A stretch of DNA of 64,000 bases from Incurvaria masculella (lineage: Eukaryota; Arthropoda; Insecta; Lepidoptera; Incurvariidae). The DNA is taken from positions 457,001-521,000 of the forward strand of contig OX335652.1 of the NCBI GenBank assembly GCA_946894095.1. The letters run 5' to 3'. Below are positions 62,101-64,000 of this stretch, piece by piece (positions within the stretch are counted from its first letter, which is position 1; each line of letters opens with the position of its first letter). The notes under the pieces are model-generated. The model was not told the origin of the DNA and made no database searches. It saw nothing but the letters and a program-made list of their open reading frames with translations. The translations under genes were made by a program, and so were the position numbers.

Positions 62101-63503
62101 TACAAACGAATGAATATCCACGATATTTTTTATTGACGATGACATTACTTAAACTATAATTAAAATGTAATGTTTCATCACGCATGCCAAGGCAAAATTT
62201 GGAATTAAGGTGGCCCAACCCGGCGGGCCTAACTCATTGGCGTGCACGGTAAAAAACCGAGCTGTTGCGCTCTGGGACATTCTCTATTTCAAAGAATAAG
62301 ACAGGCTCCGTGATGAGGAAGATGCAGCATGTCCACAAAAAAGACAATATGCATAGCGTATGATTTGGTAAGATTTACGAAAATTTTAATTTCAAAACGA
62401 CTTACAGCTAAAAGTAAACCACGACCGCTGTAGTCAAAAATCTAACAAAAACCAAATAGATTATAAATCTTGATTAAATAAGCTATATCTGATGACTAAT
62501 CTTTTTAAGATGTTCTTACTTTATCATTGCGTAATCCACCTCCAAAGTTATTGTATAAAACGCGCGAAAATTTCGAACTTTCGGACCTTATAACTTAGAA
62601 ACCAAACACAATTAACAGTGAAAATAATAAGTATTTAGCGAGTTTTGTACGTTGTATGATATTAGCAGTTTATCTCTACTATCCTTTGTCTATGCTATGG
62701 GTGAGCGGCGGCTGCCTTTGATGGAGCAAAGTAATAAAACCTTTAGCTGCCTGGCGATTAGGCTTAAAATAACGTATCCAAACTCATTGACTGAAGCTTC
62801 TGTGCGTATGCATCATCACTTATTGTGTGACAATGCGGAGGGTGGAAGCGCTCCCCGGGTGTGTACGTGTGCGAGTGTGCGTAGGGTGGGCGAGCTGAGC
62901 GGCGAGCGCGCGGCGGAGTGGGCGCGACTCCTCGAGCGGGCGACGGACGAGCGACGCGACGCGCTGCACTCGTGGCGGGACGCGCTGCACCACGCTATAA
63001 ACACGCTCAAACAGGTGACGAAACATGCACGACGCTATTACCCCAGCTCCAAGAACATTCCTCTTGTAACAGCCGACCAATCCTGAAGATCCACAATTGC
63101 CATCTGTATCAATATGAACCTAAATGTTAGTTCCCATAATACCCGTTTTACGGTATAACCATTTTTAGACCATTGCCTATCTCATTTACTATTACCTATT
63201 ACAATTTTAAAAAATGTTCCCCCTTTCCAACTCAAGTGCGTTAGAAAAGGGATATACTAGAGCCCAGACCTGCCTTTCTTTAATTAAAGTGTCCTTACTT
63301 CATGGTAGATTATACATACATACATGTCACATTCCTTGAATGCACGTAATACCTACTGAAAATCTGTTACTCCGCAGACGGAGGAAGCGCTGGGAAAATT
63401 GTTGGACACGATCCGGCCTTCACTGGAGCAGGCCCAGGCGGCGGGGCAGGAGGCAGAGTCCCCCCCCACCGCCGCGACCCCGCCGCCCCGCGCCGACCTG
63501 TGA
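23145..63503 (+). CDS. GRAMD1/Aster-type sterol-transfer protein, complete gene (16 coding exons)
   Basis: Aster/GRAMD1 proteins sit in the ER membrane, bind plasma-membrane phospholipid through a GRAM domain at contact sites and move cholesterol with a VASt (ASTER) domain. Coding exons: 23145-23188, 30543-30656, 36087-36162, 37176-37392, 38463-38611, 42077-42238, 43213-43314, 51704-51863, 54062-54170, 54757-54931, 55988-56098, 57258-57450, 59690-59821, 61047-61293, 62885-63014, 63378-63503. All are bounded by AG/GT and all phases agree; total 2247 nt, 748 residues plus TGA. Domains: GRAM at about 132-245 (DFKRLFKELPDEERLIVDYS, LYVSQNYLCFYANIFGWET), Ser/Pro/Gly linker, VASt at about 391-565 (VDQLFTMLFTNS, YTLALTQPIGPKTVHVTETQ, VWGIVKGFIEKN), basic KRKGKRRRRA, membrane span at about 627-643, C-terminal helical WARLLERATDERRDALHSW. 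Human family members are of similar size. Which vertebrate paralogue it matches best (A, B or C) cannot be decided by eye. Confidence 0.93.
23600..23875 (-). repeat. SINE, tRNA-derived head
   Basis: B-box complement 'ggatttgaacc' at 23803-23813 and body 'gccatgccaggaccatccct', 'ttatgagcacggctacac'. Read on the minus strand it is head first; the middle of the body is deleted. Confidence 0.78.
23875..24193. mobile_element. Foldback element with telomere-like (CCTAA)n core
   Basis: Arms of about 114 bp (23873-23986 and 24078-24193) are inverted copies with about three mismatches. They enclose roughly 12 CCTAA units at 24014-24074 (TTAGG on the minus strand, the insect telomere unit). A truncated arm recurs at 48380-48443. 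Lies in Aster intron 1. Confidence 0.9.
24194..24551 (-). repeat. R5 dispersed repeat ('cgacttcaaaaaaggagg' family), copy 1
   Basis: Starts 'tagtgaatctgaagtacact' and ends 'ctcctcctttttttgaagtc'. Shares the whole length with 48490-49135. Contains the A-run (caataaaaaaagaatc, 24251-24266) that is filled by R1 in the other copy. Confidence 0.88.
24770..24850 (-). repeat. LINE 3'-UTR fragment
   Basis: Inverted match to 17410-17495: 'acagagccctcgtcatta' and 'tagtaatttcatactacacg'. Confidence 0.75.
24862..25262 (+). repeat. R6 dispersed repeat (~400 bp), copy 1
   Basis: Collinear with 62219-62632: 'tggtaagatttacgaaaatt', 'ctgatgactaatcctttt', 'aatccatctccaaagttatt', 'tagaaaccaaacac'. Unknown family, no frame. 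Confidence 0.8.
25540..26205 (+). mobile_element. LINE 3' fragment (Jockey-like) with ATTTC tail
   Basis: C-terminal reverse-transcriptase region: YHGYVASVLKYGILLWGNST, KAFIVQKKCVRSICGADKLD, LFKELNILSLPALYIYD; frameshift near 25880; then FFMAPKLYNCIPKEFRDLTY. Ends in five ATTTC/TTTCA units at 26173-26201, as in LINEs with microsatellite tails. Confidence 0.85.
26393..26532 (-). mobile_element. LINE C-terminal fragment (RRWDDDI...GEAFTLQWG type)
   Basis: Minus-strand translation gives GRQKKRWDDDIVKIAGRIW and QWEEMGEAFTLQWGAQ, the common C-terminus of an insect non-LTR reverse transcriptase, just downstream of a T-run at 26384-26398. Confidence 0.82.
26541..27129 (+). repeat. R3 dispersed repeat, copy 2
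   Basis: See 17548-18212. Same order of blocks with small deletions. Confidence 0.8.
27391..27680 (+). repeat. R1 element, copy 5
   Basis: 'aaaccggtcaagtgcgagtc' to 'acggaaccctaaaaa'. The GGAC tract is short. In Aster intron 1. Confidence 0.93.
28573..29223. mobile_element. hAT-type non-autonomous element (651 bp)
   Basis: Ends CAGTGGCGGCCTTT and its inverse CAGGGGGCGGCTTT, flanked by the 8-bp duplication TCCCTATG at 28565-28572 and 29224-29231. GC-rich sub-terminal 'ggggcctcgc' blocks are inverted. No transposase frame. Confidence 0.88.
29232..30023. other. Aster intron 1, nothing recognised
   Basis: AT-rich sequence without repeats that I can match elsewhere in the window, and no coding signal. 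Confidence 0.4.
30024..30200 (+). mobile_element. LINE C-terminal relic
   Basis: Translation shows GMVRWFRHIERLSEERMMKQ and IYRA, then a stop, then an EVLRKG-like end: the RWFGHVERM...RK(I/V)YRA end of an insect non-LTR reverse transcriptase. Short and decayed. Confidence 0.6.
30543..30656 (+). CDS. Aster-like exon 2
   Basis: Preceded by TATACGCAG and followed by GTATAA. Encodes RRSVENLVISSQDAIGQSIS then QALSFSGVISNQHHSENR, a Ser-rich N-terminal segment before the GRAM domain. GC-rich coding composition inside AT-rich DNA. Confidence 0.85.
31062..31315 (-). repeat. R1 element, copy 6 (one end missing)
   Basis: 'ttttagggttccgtaccca' to 'ggtacagaaccctttg'. Lacks the CGAGTCGGACTCG hairpin end. 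Confidence 0.9.
31735..31895 (+). repeat. SINE 3' part
   Basis: 'gtccatgttttccatccagt', 'agccgtgctcataaagggca', 'attccttcgggaatgtggt', ending in an A-run. Inverted SINE-like words at 31620-31660 suggest a second, rearranged piece. Confidence 0.7.
32430..32820 (-). mobile_element. LINE C-terminal fragment, interrupted
   Basis: Minus-strand VVDIRLLKPNRFSNLFLCCT and ARKWNCLPA match the fragment at 49512-49740 (VVDIRLLRTNRFSNSILYRT). Split at a GCCGGC motif by another LINE end (32537-32690). Confidence 0.75.
32537..32690 (+). mobile_element. LINE 3' end (RPPARWDDDI...GEAYVQQWT type)
   Basis: Plus-strand VGRPPARWDDDIKCFGGKQW, AEGREDCRKIGEAYVQQWTQ, stop, then a CTGA/GACT-rich tail (32670-32690). 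Bounded by GCCGGC on both sides (32519-32524, 32693-32698), a probable target duplication. Confidence 0.8.
33250..33350 (-). repeat. LINE 3'-UTR fragment
   Basis: 'gataccgaaatt'-like and 'ggtaatttcatgctacacgt' match the inverted 3' end of the LINE at 17410-17460. Confidence 0.55.
33607..33736. mobile_element. Short palindromic MITE (CAGTCGTATTC family), best copy
   Basis: 130 bp, ends ACAGTCGTATTCAGAGTGA inverted with one another, flanked by TA on both sides (33605-33606, 33737-33738), as expected of Tc1/mariner-mobilised MITEs. Confidence 0.88.
34100..34780 (+). mobile_element. LINE 3' fragment (CR1-like), open frame
   Basis: An open frame from 34133 to 34624 encodes LYKTYVRPLLEYAYQVWSPY, DVLEKVQRRATKMV, LTTLEKRRQRGDLIETYKIL, RVVDNWNGLPEEIISASSVN and FKNKLDLYLK: the intact C-terminus of a CR1-like reverse transcriptase with an AT-rich tail. 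Confidence 0.88.
34826..35235 (+). mobile_element. LINE 3' fragment (CR1-like), second copy
   Basis: MFTKNTNIHLRGHSLKLNHY, RVVDSWNKLPEEVISAETVN, FKNRPDKHLKGIKKQ, then 'cacgcatcagcttcaatgca' and an (ATA)n tail. Nearly the same as 59240-59665. Confidence 0.85.
35696..36014 (+). repeat. R1 element, copy 7
   Basis: 'aaaaccggccaagtgcgagt' to 'tacggaaccctaaaaaa'. Ends about 70 bp before Aster exon 3. Confidence 0.93.
36087..36162 (+). CDS. Aster-like exon 3
   Basis: Acceptor TGTTGCAG, donor AAG|GTACTT. Encodes SISRSPSPCRHPLDAAIPES and PDDEK, a Ser/Pro linker. It completes the Arg codon split with exon 2 and ends in phase 0. Confidence 0.83.
36615..36686 (-). repeat. Second (CCTAA)n tract
   Basis: 'cctaacctaacctaaccta' with GCCTA variants. 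TTAGG on the minus strand. No flanking palindrome seen here. Confidence 0.8.
36863..37007 (+). repeat. R1 element, copy 8 (internal fragment)
   Basis: 'acccccctttaattttt' to 'ggacagcggaggct'. Both hairpin ends missing. Ends about 170 bp before Aster exon 4. Confidence 0.9.
37176..37392 (+). CDS. Aster-like exon 4 (start of GRAM domain)
   Basis: Acceptor ACACACAG, which has a poor pyrimidine tract; donor G|GTGAGA. Encodes an Ala/Gly-rich stretch, KKKSWYSALYPTYKSRS and EDFKRLFKELPDEERLIV, the hallmark entry to the GRAMD1 GRAM domain. Confidence 0.92.
37470..38430. other. Aster intron 4, nothing recognised
   Basis: AT-rich, some 'attaaagataaa' recurrences at 37825-37900, no repeat family or coding signal that I can name. 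Confidence 0.4.
38463..38611 (+). CDS. Aster-like exon 5 (GRAM domain core)
   Basis: Acceptor CACTGTGCAG, donor AAG|GTACGG. Encodes DYSCALQKDILAHGRLYVSQ, NYLCFYANIFGWETNMCLRW and KDVTAITKEK, matching the GRAM beta-strands of Aster proteins very closely. Confidence 0.95.
39030..39335 (-). repeat. SINE, tRNA head intact
   Basis: On the minus strand: A box 'tagcctagtgacg' (39321-39309), B box 'ggttcaattcc' (39278-39268), then the common body. The poly-A end is truncated at 39030. Confidence 0.85.
39376..39752 (-). repeat. SINE with 5S-like/chimeric head, diverged
   Basis: Minus strand begins 'cagcctcggtagcccagtgg' then 'aagctgggtgaagcacc' and 'ggttgggttctaggtgggt', a diverged form of the head seen at 51400-51490; then the common body. 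Confidence 0.7.
40228..40840 (+). repeat. R2 dispersed repeat, copy 3 (left part)
   Basis: 'ctagcagcccgtcccggctt' to 'catacatagggatata'; continues at 41654-41700 after the LINE insertion. The mariner site is empty at 40409-40412. Confidence 0.88.
40841..41643 (-). mobile_element. LINE, 5'-truncated, with 10-bp target duplication
   Basis: Flanked by TAGGGATATA at 40831-40840 and 41644-41653. Minus-strand frame 41642-41055 (195 codons, from the truncation point to a natural stop) encodes a reverse-transcriptase C-terminus: LTYNVKKTELVVFRS, FKYLGHILTDRLNDDEDIER, QRRAIAMRSNMLGRRFRRSS, LFKAYCQAFYTTHLWSKYTQ. The 3' tail is (ATA)n. Inserted in R2 copy 3. Confidence 0.92.
42077..42238 (+). CDS. Aster-like exon 6 (end of GRAM domain)
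   Basis: Acceptor TCCACCAG, donor TGG|GTCCGT. Encodes TALVIPNAILVCTESEKSFL, TSFSGRDKAYLMLFRVWQNA and LMDQQMSSQEIWQW, the LIPNAI...TDSEKHFFTSF...WQNAL block of the family. Confidence 0.95.
42340..42420 (+). repeat. R1 element, copy 9, left part (interrupted)
   Basis: 'aaccggttaagtgcgagtcg' to 'aatcacgttttt'. Interrupted at its T-run by copy 10; continues at 42712-42929. Confidence 0.92.
42416..42717 (-). repeat. R1 element, copy 10, nested in copy 9
   Basis: Full minus-orientation copy with a long (GTCC)n tract (42474-42515), bounded by T-runs on both sides. Confidence 0.94.
42712..42929 (+). repeat. R1 element, copy 9, right part
   Basis: Resumes 'ttttttgtatgagtgcc' exactly where the left part stopped; ends 'acggaaccct'. 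Confidence 0.92.
43081..43156 (+). repeat. SINE 3' fragment
   Basis: 'gtggcatggcaccgaattt' and 'ggctaatatcatgacggt', shortly before Aster exon 7. Confidence 0.65.
43213..43314 (+). CDS. Aster-like exon 7
   Basis: Acceptor ACTCGCAG, donor GAG|GTGAGT. Encodes VHSCYGEELGFNSDDDEYSR and DAPDVRLSADSISE. The YG.ELG..SDDE motif directly after the GRAM domain is shared with vertebrate GRAMD1 proteins. Phase 0 at both ends. Confidence 0.93.
43399..43775 (+). repeat. SINE with diverged 5S-like head
   Basis: 'tcagtggcgcgtcg' then 'agctgggtgaagcatctcta', 'gggttctggatgggtgacca', then the common body ending 'agccatccatgtccagttac' and A-rich. Begins about 85 bp after Aster exon 7. Confidence 0.78.
43855..44420 (+). 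pseudogene. Small unknown open frame split by R1
   Basis: The frame starts MPKCVGKSNTRERLDQFVRF and runs to SAPRRK at 44045. R1 copy 11 (44046-44359) is inserted at an A-run. In the flanking host DNA the frame resumes in the same phase (SQKRKELFRRARLKCN, stop at about 44408). About 83 codons in all, basic, no family recognised. It could be an exon-like relic or part of an unrecognised transposon. Confidence 0.4.
44046..44359 (+). repeat. R1 element, copy 11
   Basis: Five A on each side of the core 'ccggccaagtgcgagtcg'...'acggaaccct'. Long GGAC tract at 44266-44302. Confidence 0.95.
44921..45286. mobile_element. TTAA-flanked foldback MITE, copy 1
   Basis: 366 bp between TTAA 44917-44920 and 45287-45290. 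Termini GGTCGGCCCGTAAGC and GAACGGCCCGTAAGC (inverted). The two halves pair over most of their length ('acaaacgtagtttactaatg', 'gtctgcatgc'). Confidence 0.92.
45425..45850. mobile_element. MITE with ~46-bp terminal inverted repeats
   Basis: 'tgaatttttctagtgggctt' and 'aactataaga' at 45425-45470 are inverted at 45805-45850. 426 bp, AT-rich, no frame. Confidence 0.82.
46498..46797 (-). repeat. R1 element, copy 12 (one end missing)
   Basis: 'ttagggttccgtacccaaag', a long mixed (GTCC)n tract 46552-46628, ending 'tttaatcttgtacc'. Confidence 0.92.
46960..47070 (+). repeat. tRNA-Leu-like repeat family, fragment
   Basis: 'ctggttcaagtccaatcttg' (B-box-like 'ggttcaagtcc') and 'ttcttcacggtcaattct' relate it to 12016-12265. 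Confidence 0.6.
47543..47620 (+). CDS. Candidate alternative first exon of the Aster-like gene
   Basis: ATG opens 26 codons (MVRLPLLSSKDKRVKKNGSN then ASHNDS) ending TCG|GTAAGC in phase 0. Exon 8 also starts in phase 0, so a direct join is open and yields 486 residues carrying VASt and the membrane span but no GRAM domain. An arthropod-type initiator (TCAGT, 47423-47427) lies about 120 bp upstream. No acceptor is needed if it is transcribed from here. A different gene or a chance ATG/donor remains possible. Confidence 0.5.
47752..47885 (+). repeat. tRNA-Leu-like repeat family, fragment
   Basis: 'aacggtatgttttgctggtt', 'cgggtccagccttgcagtat' and 'tactgggctctttcttcaat' match 12125-12205 closely; the D-arm part is absent. 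Confidence 0.75.
48028..48372. mobile_element. R5-derived foldback (long hairpin)
   Basis: The left arm (cttcaaaaaaggaggaggtt ... gctggttcttcc) and right arm (ggaagcaccagctttcaaat ... aacctcctcc) are inverted over about 140 bp, around a loop at 48165-48230. Both arms derive from R5. Confidence 0.82.
48445..49135 (-). repeat. R5 dispersed repeat, copy 2, interrupted by R1
   Basis: 'tagtgaatctgaagtacact' (48494-48513) through 'gaagtcagtta'. Split at 48540-48866 by R1; the flanks match 24194-24551. Confidence 0.9.
48540..48866 (+). repeat. R1 element, copy 13, inside R5
   Basis: 'ccaataaaa|accggcc' on the left and 'accctaaaaaagaatcacc' on the right; the empty version is at 24251-24266. Confidence 0.96.
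49512..49900 (-). mobile_element. LINE C-terminal fragment
   Basis: Minus strand: HPLVVDIRLLRTNRFSNSIL, YRTARIWNCLPAGALLHTYN, LKIFKRNLNKLDSLAIV, the usual end of a non-LTR reverse transcriptase. Related to 32430-32820. Confidence 0.78.
49952..50360 (+). repeat. Full-length tRNA-derived SINE
   Basis: A box 'tagcctagtgg' 49962-49972, B box 'ggttcaatacc' 50005-50015, then body 'gataagtgcatttcgtcacg', 'aggtggtagggtttaagcct', 'gccgtgctcataaagggaag', ending in 10 A at 50351-50360. This is the reference copy for the family in this window. Confidence 0.93.
51118..51497 (-). repeat. SINE with 5S rRNA-like head
   Basis: Same body and tail as 49952-50360, but the minus-strand head (51461-51403) reads like 5S rRNA: 'ctccgaagttaagcaacgct' and 'gtcttggatgggtgacca', i.e. 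the box A and box C parts of the 5S internal promoter. Confidence 0.85.
51704..51863 (+). CDS. Aster-like exon 8 (linker)
   Basis: Acceptor GTCGCACAG, donor G|GTACGC. Encodes DYLEASGMEAACAGAGEAPE, DAGSSTSLPAASAEHPVF and ARSNSQPPPITLTPP: a low-complexity linker between the GRAM and VASt domains. Very GC-rich. Confidence 0.87.
51976..52020 (+). repeat. R1 element, copy 14 (left fragment, interrupted)
   Basis: 'cacgaagggttccgtaccat' to 'aacaatcacg', cut at the T-run by copy 15. No right part follows. Confidence 0.85.
52021..52330 (-). repeat. R1 element, copy 15, nested
   Basis: 'ttttttagggttccgtaccc' to 'gcgagtcgactcgcacttgg', bounded by T-runs. Confidence 0.94.
52535..52615. repeat. Dispersed ~85-bp repeat, copy 2
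   Basis: 'gtccacagcttggtggacga' and 'taagctgaacactgtttatc'; see 8216-8310. Confidence 0.55.
53036..53250 (+). repeat. SINE 3' part
   Basis: 'cacccgggttggtaccagc', 'gtgctcataaaggaaaggtc', 'attagtcatccatgttaggt' then A-rich. Confidence 0.75.
53260..54045. other. Aster intron 8, right part, nothing recognised
   Basis: AT-rich with no family match or coding signal that I can see. Confidence 0.4.
54062..54170 (+). CDS. Aster-like exon 9 (linker)
   Basis: Acceptor GCTTTCCAG, donor GG|GTAAGC. Encodes VNGAGYGAGGGAAPEEADAL and PTDVSDSSDSDRDKPQG. PTDVSDSSDS corresponds to PTELSDSSD just before the VASt domain of vertebrate GRAMD1 proteins. Confidence 0.9.
54757..54931 (+). CDS. Aster-like exon 10 (VASt start)
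   Basis: Acceptor TCTGCGCAG, donor CAG|GTACGG. Encodes LGGGGGGGAARCQESHEGRV, LLQAEVPVNVDQLFTMLFTN and SKFCLELLASRDTCDYMQ; VDQLFTMLFTN is the first VASt signature. A MITE begins about 38 bp past the donor. Confidence 0.93.
55021..55105 (+). repeat. R1 element, copy 16, left part (interrupted)
   Basis: 'aaaaaccggccaagtgcgag' to 'aaaatcacgttttt'; continues at 55392-55590. Confidence 0.93.
55101..55396 (-). repeat. R1 element, copy 17, nested in copy 16
   Basis: 'tttttggggttccgtaccca' to 'gcacttggccggttttt', complete minus-orientation copy. Confidence 0.94.
55392..55590 (+). repeat. R1 element, copy 16, right part
   Basis: Resumes 'tttttgtatggggccccc' and ends 'acagaaccctaaaa'. Confidence 0.92.
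55988..56098 (+). CDS. Aster-like exon 11 (VASt)
   Basis: Acceptor ACTGTTGCAG, donor CAG|GTGAGC. Encodes SAWKHNPESGLKCRQVSYTL and ALTQPIGPKTVHVTETQ, matching the family block YTITLTNPLAPKTATVRETQ. Confidence 0.95.
56541..56912. repeat. R1 composite: plus head, minus segment, plus tail
   Basis: Plus head 56546-56640, minus segment from the T-run (56649) to 'gccgctataac' (56803), then plus tail 56804-56907 ('ctattatggttcatgg' to 'cagaaccct'). The right junction is at an internal sequence rather than at an R1 end, so this is a rearranged nest. Confidence 0.85.
57258..57450 (+). CDS. Aster-like exon 12 (VASt)
   Basis: Acceptor TGGTGTCAG, donor AAG|GTGAGC. Encodes VMNKCSKPGQGYSIDISTVN, AGIPYGDSFFVVNHYCLQRR and GDASTALALYGSIKYKKSVW then GIVK. 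PYGDSFFVVNHYC and KSVWGIVK mirror PYHDYFYTINRY and QPWGLVK. Confidence 0.95.
57540..58010. other. Aster intron 12, left part, nothing recognised
   Basis: No family match or coding signal. Confidence 0.35.
58013..58459. mobile_element. Foldback MITE with ~145-bp imperfect arms
   Basis: 'agagcacattcgc' and 'gatgtttccactgtgtggca' at 58018-58064 are mirrored by 'gccacacagtcgaaacatcg' and 'gcgaatgtgctct' at 58412-58453. The inner 'gacgcaatatcgagcgcgtg' / 'cgcccgatatcgcgtctctg' also pair. Confidence 0.82.
58676..59672 (+). mobile_element. LINE 3' fragment (CR1-like), third copy, hosting a TTAA MITE
   Basis: NPYFGKDIDLVEGVQRRATK, then the MITE at 58757-59124, then KQSYEHRLKVLGLSTLEERR (frameshift), MFTKYTNIHLRGHSLKLNHS, RVVDSWNKLPEEVISAETVN. 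The tail 'cagcttcaagctgctagtga' plus (ATA)n ends about 17 bp before Aster exon 13. Confidence 0.9.
58757..59124. mobile_element. TTAA-flanked foldback MITE, copy 2, inside the LINE
   Basis: 368 bp between TTAA 58753-58756 and 59125-59128. Nearly identical to 44921-45286, with the same inverted ends. Confidence 0.95.
59690..59821 (+). CDS. Aster-like exon 13 (VASt end, basic stretch)
   Basis: Acceptor GGGCGGGCAG, donor T|GTAAGT. Encodes GFIEKNTFVGLEDFARLLEL, ALARETDGERALTKRKGK and RRRRAT. The acceptor has almost no pyrimidine tract because a LINE 3' tail ends about 17 bp upstream. Confidence 0.94.
59866..59896 (-). repeat. R1 element, short end fragment
   Basis: 'tttagggttccgtacccaaa' then 'gggtcaaaacgg'. 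Only the 3'-hairpin end; 45 bp after exon 13. Confidence 0.8.
59925..60235 (-). repeat. SINE body
   Basis: 'aggatggctaataccacat', 'ggcatgccaggacctttcct', 'catggaacagttcgcattt', 'aaatgcacttatccaaatca'. The tRNA head is missing. Confidence 0.78.
60270..61040. other. Aster intron 13, right part, nothing recognised
   Basis: No family match or coding signal. Confidence 0.35.
61047..61293 (+). CDS. Aster-like exon 14 (membrane span)
   Basis: Acceptor GTTGCGCAG, donor CA|GTGAGT. A Gly/Ala-rich run leads to KRAGEPPPPGAARATAR, then the membrane segment WLLGALALLLLLNALLYW (about residues 627-643) and RLYYWHPPPYLIGRAHFDD. The span anchors Aster proteins in the ER. The exon is extremely GC-rich. Confidence 0.92.
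61712..61860 (-). repeat. SINE 3' part
   Basis: 'tgtgactggacatggatggc' to 'gatggaaaacacagacaatt', the closest relative of the 51118-51260 section. Confidence 0.78.
62219..62632 (+). repeat. R6 dispersed repeat, copy 2
   Basis: See 24862-25262. Same block order, about 80 percent identical by eye. Confidence 0.8.
62885..63014 (+). CDS. Aster-like exon 15 (C-terminal helix)
   Basis: Acceptor TGTGCGTAG, donor CAG|GTGACG. Encodes VGELSGERAAEWARLLERAT and DERRDALHSWRDALHHAINT then LKQ, corresponding to EWAQLLESQQKYHDTELQKW in human GRAMD1B. It completes the split Gln codon of exon 14. Confidence 0.93.
63262..63337 (+). repeat. tRNA-Leu-like repeat family, 3' fragment
   Basis: 'ctttctttaattaaagtgtc' and 'catggtagattatacataca' match the 3' part of 12190-12260. 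Lies 40 bp before the last Aster exon. Confidence 0.65.
63378..63503 (+). CDS. Aster-like last coding exon
   Basis: Acceptor ACTCCGCAG. Encodes TEEALGKLLDTIRPSLEQAQ, AAGQEAESPPTAATPPPR and ADL, then TGA at 63501-63503. 42 codons including stop. No AATAAA is seen before the window ends, so the 3' UTR probably continues beyond 64000. Confidence 0.9.
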   Translation, partial: TEEALGKLLDTIRPSLEQAQAAGQEAESPPTAATPPPRADL

Positions 63504-63785
63504 GCCTGCCCTCTCGACATCTGCTATGAGGTTTTCATTGTGCTTCGTTTCCCCCAAGCGAAGCACACGCATCGTCGTCCGGCTATAGCTTGAAACGGCT
63601 TCGATATAATTACCTGTTAATCATAGACCTGCAGCACTCGTTATACATATAAATCATTTGTAACTGGCCTGGGACCAATACAAGTGCTGCAGTGTGGGAG
63701 ATCCACGGTCTACCGCAGCAACCACGGTATGCGTTCACAGTCGTGTCAATTTGTTTTATTTGAGATACGTGTAAGATGTTCTTAA

Positions 63786-64000
63786 GAACGGCCCGTAAGC
63801 TATGCTCCCCATACAAACGTAGTTTACTAATAATTTGGAAACCGCTATTCCAATTAAATTGATATTTAATTTCTAATATCAGGTAACAAATATCTGTGTC
63901 TGCATGCTTTTGTTTTTTTGAAAAATCCAAACCGAATGAAATTAAAGCAAAAAGAAAATGTTCATACGAATTTTGTTTTCTCTATGGTTTGACCCAGAAT
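63786..64000 (-). mobile_element. TTAA-flanked foldback MITE, copy 3 (cut by window end)
   Basis: Begins GAACGGCCCGTAAGC after TTAA 63782-63785. Same as the right half of 44921-45286 in inverse order. Confidence 0.92.

Overview
The window is AT-rich, intron-rich and packed with transposons. It reads as nuclear DNA of an insect, most likely a moth or butterfly. The reasons are two conserved eukaryotic genes with GT/AG introns, (CCTAA)n tracts of the insect telomere type (TTAGG on the other strand), a mariner transposon, several LINE fragments, tRNA- and 5S-like SINEs, and many copies of a short (GGAC)n-bearing repeat familiar from Lepidoptera. The coding exons are GC-rich against an AT-rich background. 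The assignment rests on recognising sequence, not on a search.

Genes. (1) BMS1, the 40S ribosome-biogenesis GTPase, is complete on the minus strand, 11297 to 4418. It has four exons that join in frame to 1143 codons plus stop. (2) A GRAMD1/Aster-type sterol-transfer protein lies on the plus strand, about 23145 to 63503. It has 16 coding exons that join in frame to 748 codons plus stop: GRAM domain, VASt/ASTER domain, one membrane span and a C-terminal helical region. A further start codon plus splice donor at 47543-47620 joins in phase to exon 8 and would give a 486-residue isoform without the GRAM domain. The two genes are divergent and start about 12 kb apart.

Layout. 1-4400: intergenic, two inverted-repeat elements and a SINE tail, no recognised gene. 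4418-11297: BMS1, with SINEs, a hAT-type MITE and an almost perfect 80-bp-arm palindrome in its introns. 11300-23100: intergenic transposon field with MITEs, tandem R1 repeats, a near-intact mariner inside another repeat, a LINE interrupted by R1, and direct repeats. 23145-63503: the Aster gene, whose introns hold nearly all remaining repeats. 63504-64000: 3' flank with a TTAA-flanked foldback MITE running off the end.

The most unusual material is in the repeats. The abundant R1 element has hairpins at both ends, inserts into A-runs (shown at four filled sites, one with a filled/empty pair) and has inserted into itself at the same internal T-run at three loci. Other notable items are a foldback element with a telomere-like core, TTAA-flanked foldback MITEs, SINEs whose heads look 5S-rRNA-derived, and a repeat containing a bacterial/plastid-like tRNA-Leu D-arm.
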